DNA of 19,013 nt from Eubacteriales bacterium (GCA_028692535.1 JAQUXD010000020.1:1-19013), one strand, 5' to 3'; positions 6,408 to 14,633 are shown, counted from the first letter of the stretch. Program-made: numbers and translations. Notes: generated from the sequence alone by a model not told the origin.

Positions 6408-7679
6408 ATGCAAAAGCACGATGCTGCCTACAAGGCTTACGTGCAGATCCTCAAAGAGGAACTGGTACCGGCAATGGGCTGTACGGAGCCGATCGCAGTA
6501 GCATACTGCGCGGCCAAAGCAAAGGAAGCGCTGGGAGCGATCCCGGACAAGATCGACATTAAAGTCAGTGGAAACATTCTCAAAAACGTAAAAAGCGTCG
6601 TCGTTCCCAACACCGATGGATTGATCGGTGTCGAAGCCTCGGCAGCGGCCGGAATCATCGGCGGCAAACCGGATAAAGAACTCGAAGTCATTTCGGAAGT
6701 AACGCCCGAGCAAAAAATACAGATCAAAGAGTACCTGAGCAAAGCGACTTTTTCCGTAGCTCCGACCTACGGAGAAGAGTTGCTGGAAATCCTCATTAAA
6801 ATCGAAAAGGACGGCCACACCGCAACGGCACACATCATAAGGGGTCACGCCAACATCGTCCGTGTGGAAAAGGACGGAAACGTCTTATTTCAAAAGGACG
6901 AAAATGAAGCGGCCTCCCACGGCGCCGATCGGAGCCTTTTAAATATAAAAGATATTATCGAATTTGCCACCATCGCAGAGATCGACGATATTCGCGAACC
7001 TCTGCAAAGACAAATCGAATACAATTCGGCAATTTCCAATGCCGGCCTCACGCAAAACTGGGGCGCCTGCATCGGAAAGACGATGAACGACACTCAGGGC
7101 GACTTGCTCCGCACCAAAGCAAAGGCAGCGGCTGCGGCCGGCGCAGATGCCCGAATGAGCGGCTGCGAACTGCCGGTGATCATCGTATCCGGAAGCGGAA
7201 ATCAAGGAATCACGGCGTCCATGCCGGTCATCACCTATGCCAAAGCATTGGGAAAAACAGAAGAAGAGCTCTATCGGGCGCTCTGTGTGTCCGATTTGAT
7301 CGCGCTTCACGAAAAAACCGGCATCGGAAAAATGTCGGCCTTCTGCGGCGCCATGTGCGCGGGCAGCGGCGCCGGCGCAGGGATTGCCTATCTCCAGGGC
7401 GCAGATCTCCAGACGATTTCAAACGCGATCATCAGCGGCTTGGGGATCGTCTCGGGCATGGTTTGCGACGGAGCAAAGCCCTCCTGCGCGGCAAAAGTAG
7501 CGGCTGCCGTAGACAGCGGGATCCTGGGCTATGAGCTTTGCCTGAACGGCAAGCGACTGAAAGGCGGCGAAGGGATCTTGTCCGATGACGTGGAAAAAAC
7601 CATTCAGAACGTAGGACGTATGGGCAAGGAAGGAATGGCCGAGACCGACTATGTAATCCAGGCCATCATGACAGAGTAG
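6408..7679 (+). CDS. cyuA: L-cysteine desulfidase family protein (UPF0597)
   Basis: A 423-residue member of the CyuA/CdsB (formerly YhaM/UPF0597) family. These enzymes degrade L-cysteine to pyruvate, ammonia and sulfide using an oxygen-sensitive [4Fe-4S] cluster. The signature MGCTEPIAVAY near the N-terminus places the proposed catalytic cysteine at residue 25. Further cysteines at 313 and 317 (FCGAMC) and at 353 and 360 (VCDGAKPSC) are the candidate cluster ligands. Glycine-rich stretches (SGSGNQGITASMPV and GSGAGAGIAYLQG) are family hallmarks. The ATG at 6408 follows a clean GAAAGGAG. A hairpin terminator lies after the stop. The family is sometimes annotated as a serine dehydratase alpha-like protein; the MGCTEP motif favours the desulfidase assignment. 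Confidence 0.88.
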   Translation: MQKHDAAYKAYVQILKEELVPAMGCTEPIAVAYCAAKAKEALGAIPDKIDIKVSGNILKNVKSVVVPNTDGLIGVEASAAAGIIGGKPDKELEVISEVTPEQKIQIKEYLSKATFSVAPTYGEELLEILIKIEKDGHTATAHIIRGHANIVRVEKDGNVLFQKDENEAASHGADRSLLNIKDIIEFATIAEIDDIREPLQRQIEYNSAISNAGLTQNWGACIGKTMNDTQGDLLRTKAKAAAAAGADARMSGCELPVIIVSGSGNQGITASMPVITYAKALGKTEEELYRALCVSDLIALHEKTGIGKMSAFCGAMCAGSGAGAGIAYLQGADLQTISNAIISGLGIVSGMVCDGAKPSCAAKVAAAVDSGILGYELCLNGKRLKGGEGILSDDVEKTIQNVGRMGKEGMAETDYVIQAIMTE

Positions 7680-7699
7680 CGCAAATCTGAAACAATGGA

Positions 7700-7730
7700 A
7701 AGGACCTCTCTTTGATAAAGAGAGGTCCTT
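7700..7730. terminator. 14-bp hairpin between cyuA and convergent fbp
   Basis: AAGGACCTCTCTTT pairs with AAAGAGAGGTCCTT across a GAT loop. It sits between two convergent genes, 20 nt after the cyuA stop and 15 nt beyond the fbp stop, so it can serve both. U-tracts on either side are short. Confidence 0.8.
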
Positions 7731-7745
7731 GTGTATTGACTGGCT

Positions 7746-9710
7746 TCACCCTCCGTTGGGTTTGATCAGGCCGGTACGATAAGCCTCCAACAGCTTTTTC
7801 AGGCTGTCGATCTGCTCCTGGAGCGCTTTGCCCGTATCGGTATCCCTGTTGAGCATTCTGGCACGGATATTCTCTTTCGCTACCTGGGTAGAGAGAATAT
7901 CGGTTTCTTCCGCCACAGCCTTGGCTTTGGAATCGAAGGCTTCGTGGGCTGTCAGAATAAACCCGTAAGAATTATAGATCAGCGAATATCCCGCTATGCC
8001 TGTGGTTTTCTGATAGGCTTTAGCAAAGCCGCCGTCGATTACGAAAGCCTTCCCGTTGGCGTGCACCGGATTATTCCCCCGTTTTACGGGCATATGACCG
8101 TTGATGATGTGTCCGTTCTCCTTGTCAAGTCCGAATTCCTCCAAGATTTTTTCTACCGTCGCTTCGCTGTCCACCAATTTGTAATATGGATTCTTCTCTT
8201 CGATCCAGGTATCCGGATCCTCAACGAAAAGCCTTTCGAACGTAGTAATCTTCCTCTTGCCAAAAAGTGGAGACTTATAACCACACCAGAGGTACCAGAA
8301 GAAGTCGATCCCCCGCTGCTTGTTCTTGTCCGCATCGTGCCCGAAGTACCCGCGGCGCACCATCTGTTCGGCGTAATCGAACCACTCTTTGCCCTTCATG
8401 ACCCCATCGCTGGTGCGGATCGAAGAAAATTCACCGTTCTTTTCCAAAGGCATACAGCCGTGAAACAGAAGGTTGCCGTTGATGCATTTATACAGGCTTC
8501 CTTTCGCAAACAGAAACCGGATGTGATACTGAAGCGCTTCGCTCTCCACAAAAGCGCCGCGGAGCCTGTCCATGACCGCTTCTTCTTCGTCTGTAAGCCT
8601 GTAGGGGTCTTCCGGATCGATCGTTGGGAAGAAGTGGTTGTTCATAGGATACGTCTTCCCGTTGATCTCTACCGTATAGTTCTTGTAATCAACTTTGTCA
8701 AGAAGTCGAAGATCGTTCATCTCGTAATAAGGATGCTTTGCGATCAACTGGCCTTCGATCTTGAATTGTATGATGGCGATGGCTTTGCTGATTTTCGACA
8801 GGCTTTCCAAATCCGAAGCGTAGAGCGCGTCCTTCTGGGATGCGACGGCTTTGAAGTTGGGACAGGGATCGTCTCTGTAGGTCTTGAGCGCGAACATCAC
8901 AAGAGGACGCAGACTGATGCCGTATCCGACTTCCAGTGTGTGAAGATTATCATAGCGGGTGCAAATACGGATGACGTTTGCGATGCAGGCTCTGTTGCCG
9001 GCTGCCGCCCCCATCCACAGGATGTCGTGATTGCCCCACTGGATATCCACACTGTGGTGCTTCATCAGTGCCCCAAGAACGATATCGCCGCCGGGACCCC
9101 GGTCGTAGATGTCGCCCAGAATGTGAAGATGATAGACGGAAATATTGGAAATCAGGTCGCACATGTTTTCGATAAAATCTTCTGCGGCGTCGACCTCGAT
9201 AATGGAACGTATAATGTTCTCTTTGTAGGACATGCGATCCGCGTCGGAGGTGCTGCTCCCGTAGAGGAGTTCCTCGATGATATACGCATACTCCTTCGGT
9301 GTCTGCTTTCTGACGTAGGAACGCGTGTATTTGACAGTGATCACTTCCAGGAGCCGTATTAACTGATGCAAGGTCCTGGTATAGAATGCGGGCAAGTCTT
9401 CCTGTGACTGCTTGACGATCTCCAGCTTTTCTTCCGGGTAATAAATGAGTGTCGCCAGACTCTTCCGGTCGGTGGCAGACAGTTCTTTGAAGGTTTCGTC
9501 GATCTTCAGTTTAATGACGCCCGACGCATTCCGCAATATATGCAGAAACGATTCATATTCGCCGTGAATGTCACTGAGAAAGTGCTCCGTGCCTTTGGGC
9601 AAATTCTGTATCGCCGTCAGATTAATGATCTCTGCGGCGGCCGCTTCGATGGTTCCGTAGCTTTTTGCAAGAAGCTTCAGGTATTTTATTTCCGCATCCG
9701 ACATACTCAT
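7746..9710 (-). CDS. fbp: Fructose-1,6-bisphosphatase, class III (Firmicutes type)
   Basis: A 654-residue class III FBPase, the expected length for the family, removing the 1-phosphate of fructose-1,6-bisphosphate in gluconeogenesis. It belongs to the calcineurin-like metallophosphoesterases: SDIHGEYESF (46-55), GDIYDRGPGGD (from 199) and WGNHDILW (225-232, with N227, H228 and D229) are the metal-binding motifs. A later NGHMPV motif completes the set. ATG 9710 lies five bases after GGAGG (9720-9716); the next in-frame ATG, two codons on, is a less likely start. It has its own extended -10 promoter and is divergent from the EPSPS-like gene, separated by 113 bp. Nothing is missing or broken. 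Confidence 0.97.
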   Translation of the reverse strand: MSMSDAEIKYLKLLAKSYGTIEAAAAEIINLTAIQNLPKGTEHFLSDIHGEYESFLHILRNASGVIKLKIDETFKELSATDRKSLATLIYYPEEKLEIVKQSQEDLPAFYTRTLHQLIRLLEVITVKYTRSYVRKQTPKEYAYIIEELLYGSSTSDADRMSYKENIIRSIIEVDAAEDFIENMCDLISNISVYHLHILGDIYDRGPGGDIVLGALMKHHSVDIQWGNHDILWMGAAAGNRACIANVIRICTRYDNLHTLEVGYGISLRPLVMFALKTYRDDPCPNFKAVASQKDALYASDLESLSKISKAIAIIQFKIEGQLIAKHPYYEMNDLRLLDKVDYKNYTVEINGKTYPMNNHFFPTIDPEDPYRLTDEEEAVMDRLRGAFVESEALQYHIRFLFAKGSLYKCINGNLLFHGCMPLEKNGEFSSIRTSDGVMKGKEWFDYAEQMVRRGYFGHDADKNKQRGIDFFWYLWCGYKSPLFGKRKITTFERLFVEDPDTWIEEKNPYYKLVDSEATVEKILEEFGLDKENGHIINGHMPVKRGNNPVHANGKAFVIDGGFAKAYQKTTGIAGYSLIYNSYGFILTAHEAFDSKAKAVAEETDILSTQVAKENIRARMLNRDTDTGKALQEQIDSLKKLLEAYRTGLIKPNGG

Positions 9711-9723
9711 AAAGACCTCCCTC

Positions 9724-9739
9724 AGAGAAACCGTTCTCT
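9724..9739 (-). other. Hairpin in the fbp 5' leader
   Basis: A perfect 6-bp inverted repeat, AGAGAA (9724-9729) and TTCTCT (9734-9739), lies just upstream of the fbp ribosome binding site and inside the predicted transcript. It could affect mRNA stability; no further evidence. Confidence 0.35.
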
Positions 9740-9748
9740 ATGCAATAT

Positions 9749-9759
9749 AGTATAGCATA
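9749..9759 (-). promoter_or_regulatory. Extended -10 promoter of fbp
   Basis: Minus strand TATGCTATACT: the -10 TATACT is at 9754-9749, preceded by the TATG extension. No convincing -35 is present. It nearly repeats the promoters of the XRE gene and of the tmk operon. Confidence 0.65.
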
Positions 9760-9770
9760 CCAGGGATTTC

Positions 9771-9799
9771 TTGACGAGGGAATGACGAAAAGATATACT
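9771..9799 (+). promoter_or_regulatory. Sigma-A promoter of the EPSPS-like gene
   Basis: TTGACG (9771-9776), a 17-nt spacer and TATACT (9794-9799). It lies 17 bp from the fbp -10 on the opposite strand, so RNA polymerase at one promoter may interfere with the other. Confidence 0.8.
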
Positions 9800-9823
9800 G
9801 TAGAGGCATATCGGAGGTAGGAC

Positions 9824-11080
9824 ATGATCAGGATATTTCCTTCAGTTTTTTCGGGGACGCTGAGCGCCCCGCCATCCAAAGCCCATGCTCAGCGGCTGCT
9901 GTATGCAGCCGCTCTTTCGAGTTCTCCGACAACACTGCAGAACGTTCCTGCGTGCGAAGATATCCGCACCACGATTCAATGTCTGGAAGTCCTCGGCGCC
10001 GCTTTTGAGCGAAAAGAAAAAAACAGTCTGATCGTCCAGCCCTTTATCAAGACGAAGCCGGTACCCAGAGTCCGTTTCGATTTTGGCAGCTGTGCCGCTA
10101 CTGCCCGCTATACACTGGCGATTTCCGCCGCCTACGGGATTCAGGCAGACTGTGCCGCTTCCGAATCGTTAAAAAAGCGTACCCTGTTTCCGCTGGCAAG
10201 CCGTATGGCTGTCCGGGGCGCTACATTTTCCGGTTTCACGTTTCCCTTGACCATGCAAGGACGGCTGGAAGGCGGCGAATACGATTTCGACGGGCAACTG
10301 ACTTCCCAGTACGTGAACAGTATCCTGTTGGCAGCGCCGGTCCTTTCAGGACCCAGTGTCATTCGGATCAACCCGCCGATCCTGATGAGCGGACAGATCG
10401 ATATCACCATAAAAACGCTGGAGCAATTCGGCATTTCCGTGGAGACCATCGAGGAAGGCTATCGCATACCCGGACGCCAAACCTATACTTCTCCCGGAGT
10501 AGCTCGAGTCCACAACGACTGGAGTCTGGCCGCCCTGTGGCTCACCGCAGGCGCCCTTTCCCAAGACAAAGGAGGCGCCGTGAGCTGCACCGAGCTGCCG
10601 GCCGATTCCCCCCAAGGCTATCGGGACCTGACAGTCATGCACTCTCAGCTCATCACCGATTTCAAAGACATCACGGTAGATGCCTCCGATTATCCGGCGC
10701 TTGTTCCCTTGATCGCCATCGTGGCCGCCGCCCGCTGCGGCGCCCTTCATTTAAGCGGCACGCCTCAGTTGCATCACAAGGAAACCGATCGCCTCAAGAC
10801 AATCGCCGCTATTCTGCGGGACATGGGCGCCGACATGCGCGATACAGAAGATGGTTTGGAAGCCAAAGAGGGGGATACATTCGATTACCCCGAAGACTAT
10901 TTGGTCGATTGTCAGGGAGATCCCAACCTGGCGATGTCCTTTGCGCTGGCAGCCCCGGTGCTGAACAAACCGTTTCTGATGGATGAACAAGCGGTGAATA
11001 AAACCTGGCCCGGATTCTGGGATCAATATCGGGCTTTGGGCGGAAAGTTCGATATATTGAAAAATACCATTGACAGCTGA
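9824..11080 (+). CDS. EPSP synthase-like protein (AroA family), divergent in the PEP pocket
   Basis: A 418-residue protein with the length and overall motif order of 3-phosphoshikimate 1-carboxyvinyltransferase (shikimate pathway). Compared from memory with E. coli AroA, most shikimate-3-phosphate contacts are kept: K19 and R24 (SKAHAQR), S161-Q162 (TSQY), D289 (SDYP), K319-E320-R323 (HHKETDR). R119 and K393 also remain. However, the conserved NxGT loop is replaced by GSCAATAR (88-95) and the DHR motif by GDPN (365-368), so H385 and R386 equivalents become P367 and N368. Those positions bind PEP in known enzymes. It stands alone, away from other aro genes, behind its own promoter. It may be a diverged AroA or a paralogue with another substrate. 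ATG 9824 follows GGAGG at 9813-9817. Confidence 0.8.
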   Translation: MIRIFPSVFSGTLSAPPSKAHAQRLLYAAALSSSPTTLQNVPACEDIRTTIQCLEVLGAAFERKEKNSLIVQPFIKTKPVPRVRFDFGSCAATARYTLAISAAYGIQADCAASESLKKRTLFPLASRMAVRGATFSGFTFPLTMQGRLEGGEYDFDGQLTSQYVNSILLAAPVLSGPSVIRINPPILMSGQIDITIKTLEQFGISVETIEEGYRIPGRQTYTSPGVARVHNDWSLAALWLTAGALSQDKGGAVSCTELPADSPQGYRDLTVMHSQLITDFKDITVDASDYPALVPLIAIVAAARCGALHLSGTPQLHHKETDRLKTIAAILRDMGADMRDTEDGLEAKEGDTFDYPEDYLVDCQGDPNLAMSFALAAPVLNKPFLMDEQAVNKTWPGFWDQYRALGGKFDILKNTIDS

Positions 11081-11099
11081 GCAATACCGGATGTATCAT
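11070..11099 (+). promoter_or_regulatory. Promoter of the pyrR-uraA operon
   Basis: TTGACA (11070-11075), an 18-nt spacer and TATCAT (11094-11099). The -35 overlaps the last codons of the EPSPS-like gene, whose stop is at 11078-11080. Confidence 0.65.
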
Positions 11100-11137
11100 G
11101 AATCGATAAAATAATCTTTAAGTTGGTACAGAGATGC

Positions 11138-11219
11138 CGACAAGATTGAATCATGAACACTGCGGACTCGCTGCCGCAGACAGTTTCGCAAGTCTTGTCG
11201 TATCCGACAAGGCTTTTTT
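11138..11219 (+). promoter_or_regulatory. Transcription attenuator-like leader of pyrR
   Basis: The leader can fold in alternative ways. A terminator forms from 11190-11200 with 11205-11215 (TATC loop, one G-U pair) and is followed by six T. CGACAAGA (11138-11145) can instead pair with TCTTGTCG (11193-11200), which would break the terminator, enclosing a local hairpin CTGCGG/CCGCAG (11160-11179). A third pairing joins 11165-11171 with 11188-11194. This is the layout expected for PyrR-controlled attenuation, where UMP-bound PyrR favours termination. The usual PyrR-site consensus with its GAGAGGCU-type sequence is not visible, so the binding site is either diverged or the control differs. Confidence 0.7.
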
Positions 11220-11236
11220 GATGCAGGGGAACGGAT

Positions 11237-11776
11237 ATGAAACTCAAAGCCCAGTTGATGACCAAAGAGGAAATGGAACGCGCGCTGATCCGCATGTCAC
11301 ATCAGATCTGCGAACGAAATGCCGGCTGCGGCAACGTCGTTTTTCTGGGAATCAAACGGAGGGGCATCCCTCTGGCCAAACGGTTGGCAGAGAACATTAA
11401 AATCATCGAGAGCACCAATGTCCCTGTAGGCATCTTGGACATTACGCTTTATCGCGACGACTTGTCCGAACTGAATGACAAGCCGATGCTCTCCGATACG
11501 GAGATCGATTTCTCCGTGGAGGGAAAAGTGGTGATTTTAGTGGATGACGTCATCTATACCGGTCGAACGGCGAGAGCTGCACTGGATGCAGTATCGGCGC
11601 TGGGACGCGCCGCGCGCATCCAACTGGCGGTCCTGGTAGATCGCGGACACCGGGAACTGCCGATCCGTCCGGATTATGTCGGGAAAAATGTTCCTACTTC
11701 CAAAAGCGAGATTGTCTCTGTCCTGGTAGACGAATACGACGGAGAGACATGCGTCAATCTGCATATCGCCGATTAA
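11237..11776 (+). CDS. pyrR: PyrR: pyr regulator / uracil phosphoribosyltransferase
   Basis: A 179-residue PyrR, the normal size. PyrR binds pyr leader RNA in response to UMP/UTP versus PRPP and also converts uracil plus PRPP to UMP. The PRPP-binding loop VVILVDDVIYTGRTARA (98-114) is intact, and FLGIKRRGIPLAKRL (36-50) and LDITLYRDDL (67-76) are typical family segments. ATG 11237 follows an AGGGGA ribosome binding site after a leader with a terminator. It is directly followed by the uracil permease, a common salvage pairing. No biosynthetic pyr genes are in the window, so any further targets are elsewhere. Confidence 0.96.
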   Translation: MKLKAQLMTKEEMERALIRMSHQICERNAGCGNVVFLGIKRRGIPLAKRLAENIKIIESTNVPVGILDITLYRDDLSELNDKPMLSDTEIDFSVEGKVVILVDDVIYTGRTARAALDAVSALGRAARIQLAVLVDRGHRELPIRPDYVGKNVPTSKSEIVSVLVDEYDGETCVNLHIAD

Positions 11777-11834
11777 CGATATGCATAGACCTTTTATCAG
11801 CAACCGTTTCAACACACATCAAAGGAGTAGAAAA

Positions 11835-13175
11835 ATGGATAACGAAAACGAAAAAGCGATCTACTTTGCCAAGGAGCTGGGCACAGCAAAGACATTCATC
11901 CTGGGATTTCAGCATTTGTTTGCCATGTTCGGCGCAACGGTGCTGGTACCGGCCATCACAGGATTGAGCGTATCCGCAACGCTCTTGTTTGCGGGAGCGG
12001 GCACATTGCTCTTCCATGCAATGACAAAAAAATGTGTTCCCGCATTTCTGGGTTCCTCCTTCTCCTTTCTGGCAGCTTATCTGACCATTGCCCCCAACGG
12101 CGAGGCGGAGCTCCTTCCCTATGCTTGCTTCGGTGTCGCCTGCGCCGGAACGATGTACCTTATCCTGTCTTTTCTGTTTAAAACATACGGCGCAAAAAAA
12201 GTCATGCGCTTCTTCCCCCCCATCGTCACCGGGCCCATCGTCATTTCCATCGGGCTGTATCTGTGTGGATGGGCGATCAGTAACTGCCAGGTCAACTGGG
12301 GCATTGCGCTCATCGCTATTATTACTGTCATCGTCGCCAACATCTACGGAAAAGGGATGATCAAAATCGTTCCTATCCTTTTGGGTGTGATCACTTCCTA
12401 TACCGCTGCAGCGCTGACAGGCAGTGTGGATTTCACAGCCGTCACTTCTGCAAAATGGCTGGGCATGCCCTTCCGGATGGAGAACACTGTCTTCTCCATT
12501 TTTAACGGTCAGGCCGATACATCGCTTCTGCTCACAGCGGCCATCACCATCATTCCGATCTCGCTTGCGACTATGATGGAACACATCGGAGACATTTCGG
12601 CCATCGGGGCCACCGTAGGAAAGAACTTCATCGCCGAACCCGGACTGCATCGCACACTGGTCGGTGACGGATTGGCGACCATTGTCGCTTCGTTATTCGG
12701 CGCACCGGCCAACACGACGTACGGCGAGAATACCGGCGTACTGGCGCTGACAAAAGTGTACGACCCCATGGTGGTCCGTCTGGCCGCCATGTTTGCCATC
12801 GTTATGTCCTTCTGCCCCAAATTTGCGGCACTGATCAGTTCCATGCCCGTCGCCACATTGGGTGGTGTATCCCTGATTCTTTACGGCATGATCTCCGCCA
12901 TCGGCATTCGGAATGTGGTGGAGAACCGGGTGGATTTCTCCAGGAGCCGCAATGTGATCATCGCAGGCTTGATCATGGTACTGGCCATCGGTATCAAGTA
13001 CGGAACAGGAACGGAAGCTGTGACCCTTTCGCTGGGGAGCTTCAGCGTCAATATGTCCGGCCTGGCCATGGCTGCCCTCGTAGGCATTCTGCTGAACGCC
13101 ATCCTTCCCGGCAACGATTATGAATTCAACGAAGGAATGTCGGATGCCGCCAGCCTCGGAAAGTATGAACTCTAG
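11835..13175 (+). CDS. uraA: Uracil permease (NCS2 family)
   Basis: A 446-residue multi-pass transporter of the nucleobase:cation symporter-2 family, importing uracil for salvage. Family hallmarks are FILGFQHLFAMFGATVLVP near the N-terminus, ATMMEHIGD with the conserved glutamate of the substrate site, NTTYGENTGVLALT with a second conserved glutamate, and MPVATLGGVSLILYG. About 12-14 hydrophobic segments alternate through the protein. The start is ATG 11835 behind AAAGGAG; earlier in-frame codons from 11781 lack a ribosome binding site. It lies 58 nt after pyrR and ends before a hairpin, so the two form one transcription unit under the attenuator. Confidence 0.95.
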   Translation: MDNENEKAIYFAKELGTAKTFILGFQHLFAMFGATVLVPAITGLSVSATLLFAGAGTLLFHAMTKKCVPAFLGSSFSFLAAYLTIAPNGEAELLPYACFGVACAGTMYLILSFLFKTYGAKKVMRFFPPIVTGPIVISIGLYLCGWAISNCQVNWGIALIAIITVIVANIYGKGMIKIVPILLGVITSYTAAALTGSVDFTAVTSAKWLGMPFRMENTVFSIFNGQADTSLLLTAAITIIPISLATMMEHIGDISAIGATVGKNFIAEPGLHRTLVGDGLATIVASLFGAPANTTYGENTGVLALTKVYDPMVVRLAAMFAIVMSFCPKFAALISSMPVATLGGVSLILYGMISAIGIRNVVENRVDFSRSRNVIIAGLIMVLAIGIKYGTGTEAVTLSLGSFSVNMSGLAMAALVGILLNAILPGNDYEFNEGMSDAASLGKYEL

Positions 13176-13197
13176 GAGACTCCACCATCCGCAATCA

Positions 13198-13231
13198 AAA
13201 AGCACCGCTTCCAGTCGGAAGCGGTGCTTTT
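13198..13231. terminator. Bidirectional terminator between uraA and murA
   Basis: AAAAGCACCGCTTCC (13198-13212) pairs with 13217-13231 across an AGTC loop, a 15-bp perfect stem. T runs flank it on both strands, so it can terminate both convergent genes. Confidence 0.93.
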
Positions 13232-13240
13232 ATAATAAGG

Positions 13241-14503
13241 CTAATCCTCTTCGCGGGTGATGCGCGCGCCCAGAGACACCAGCTTCCCCATAAAAGAGTC
13301 ATATCCTCTTTCGATGTGGTAGATCTCGGAAATCTCCGTTTTGCCTTTAGCCACCAATCCTGCCAAAACCAGCGCTGCTCCGGCCCGAAGGTCGGTGGAA
13401 ATCACCTGCGCTCCGACCAGAGGATTCTTGCCCGGCACGATGGCCGTTCTCCCCTCAACTTTGATATTGGCGCCCATCCGGGATAATTCCGCCGCATGCA
13501 TAAAGCGATTTTCAAATACAGTCTCAATCACTGCGCTGGCGCCGTCTACAGTGGCAAGCAAGGCCATGAAAAGCGCCTGCATATCCGTGGGAAATCCGGG
13601 ATAAGGCATCGTCTTGATATCTGTGGCAATGAGCTGCTTGATATCGCCCCGGACTCGAAGCCCTTCCACTTCGTCGTTCACCGTGGCGCCGCACTCCATC
13701 AATTTGGCAATAACGGGCTTTACATGATCCGGCACGCAGTTTCTGATCAGGATGTCGCCGCGGGTAATAGCCGCAGCAACCATAAAGGTTCCCGTCTCGA
13801 TCCGATCGGGAATAACTGTGTGTCTGGTCCCATGGAGCTTCTCTACGCCCTCGATACGGATAGTGTCCGTGCCCGCTCCTTTGATGCGGGCGCCCATCTT
13901 GTTGAGAAAATTGGCCAAATCTACGATTTCCGGCTCCTCTGCGGCATTTTCGATGATCGTTAACCCTTTCGCCAGCGTCGCCGCCATCATCGTATTTTCC
14001 GTAGCGCCCACACTGGGGAAATCCAAATAGATCAATGCCCCTTTCAACTGCGCCGCTGTGGCTTCCACTACGCCCAGCTCCGTGTCGATTTTTGCGCCCA
14101 GGGCCCGCATTCCTTTATTGTGCAGATCGATAGGCCGATCTCCGATGGAGCACCCGCCGGGCAATGCGATCCGGGCTTTCCCCGTCCTGGCAAGAAGGGG
14201 GCCCATCACAAAAATAGACGCCCTCATGCGCTTGACCAGCTCATAGGGGACCTCTTCTGCCGTCACGCGATCGATCTCGACGGTAATCGTATGCGTTTCC
14301 CAGTCTTCGGTAACCGACGCGCCCATGCTGCGCAGGATCCTGCACATGACATCCACATCCCTGAGATTGGGAACATCGTTGATCTCACATTTTCCTTCCG
14401 CCATCAGCGTTGCGGCCAGTATGGGAAGGACGGCATTCTTTGAACCGCTTACTTCTATATCGCCCCGTAGCGGGCCTGACTGTTCCACTATAAATTTTGC
14501 CAA
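13241..14503 (-). CDS. murA: UDP-N-acetylglucosamine 1-carboxyvinyltransferase
   Basis: A 420-residue MurA, catalysing the first committed step of peptidoglycan synthesis: transfer of enolpyruvate from PEP to UDP-GlcNAc in the cytoplasm. K22 in SGSKN and the active-site loop PGGCSIGDRPIDLH with C118 (the fosfomycin-reactive cysteine position) are present, as is FPTDMQALF with the catalytic aspartate. The start is a TTG at 14503-14501, five bases after GGAGG; an ATG in the same stretch is out of frame. The promoter is a perfect consensus. The gene is single and convergent with uraA. Bacillota often carry two MurA paralogues; only this one lies here. Confidence 0.97.
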   Translation of the reverse strand: MAKFIVEQSGPLRGDIEVSGSKNAVLPILAATLMAEGKCEINDVPNLRDVDVMCRILRSMGASVTEDWETHTITVEIDRVTAEEVPYELVKRMRASIFVMGPLLARTGKARIALPGGCSIGDRPIDLHNKGMRALGAKIDTELGVVEATAAQLKGALIYLDFPSVGATENTMMAATLAKGLTIIENAAEEPEIVDLANFLNKMGARIKGAGTDTIRIEGVEKLHGTRHTVIPDRIETGTFMVAAAITRGDILIRNCVPDHVKPVIAKLMECGATVNDEVEGLRVRGDIKQLIATDIKTMPYPGFPTDMQALFMALLATVDGASAVIETVFENRFMHAAELSRMGANIKVEGRTAIVPGKNPLVGAQVISTDLRAGAALVLAGLVAKGKTEISEIYHIERGYDSFMGKLVSLGARITREED

Positions 14504-14518
14504 ATCATCCTCCGGTGT

Positions 14519-14534
14519 AACGATCTCAATCGTT
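14519..14534 (-). other. Hairpin in the murA 5' leader
   Basis: AACGAT (14519-14524) and ATCGTT (14529-14534) form a 6-bp stem with a 4-nt loop, just upstream of the GGAGG that serves the TTG start. Confidence 0.35.
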
Positions 14535-14547
14535 CTTTGCCCAAGTA

Positions 14548-14576
14548 ATTATACTGAATTCCCTGTTATTTGTCAA
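14548..14576 (-). promoter_or_regulatory. Consensus sigma-A promoter of murA
   Basis: On the minus strand, TTGACA (14576-14571), a 17-nt spacer and TATAAT (14553-14548). Both hexamers and the spacing are perfect, so it should be strong and largely constitutive. Confidence 0.93.
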
Positions 14577-14604
14577 AATAACCTCCGGCCTTTGGTGAAA
14601 GCGG

Positions 14605-14633
14605 TTGTAATATAGAAAAAAATAGGTGATAAT
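14605..14633 (+). promoter_or_regulatory. Possible promoter of the small membrane protein gene
   Basis: TTGTAA (14605-14610), a 17-nt spacer and GATAAT (14628-14633). It is AT-rich, and the RBS follows some 20 nt downstream. Confidence 0.5.

Noticed and set aside
7944..9362. A 472-residue open frame antisense to fbp
   Set aside because: The opposite strand encodes an intact class III FBPase with all metal motifs; the antisense reading has no domain and no ribosome binding site.
11754..12650. A 298-residue open frame antisense to uraA
   Set aside because: It is a shadow of the permease's codon bias and its translation is Cys/Asp/His-rich with no recognisable fold.
13241..14503. A possible second EPSP synthase near the divergent one
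   Set aside because: SGSKN, PGGCSIGDRPID and FPTDMQ identify this gene as MurA, the related UDP-GlcNAc enzyme.
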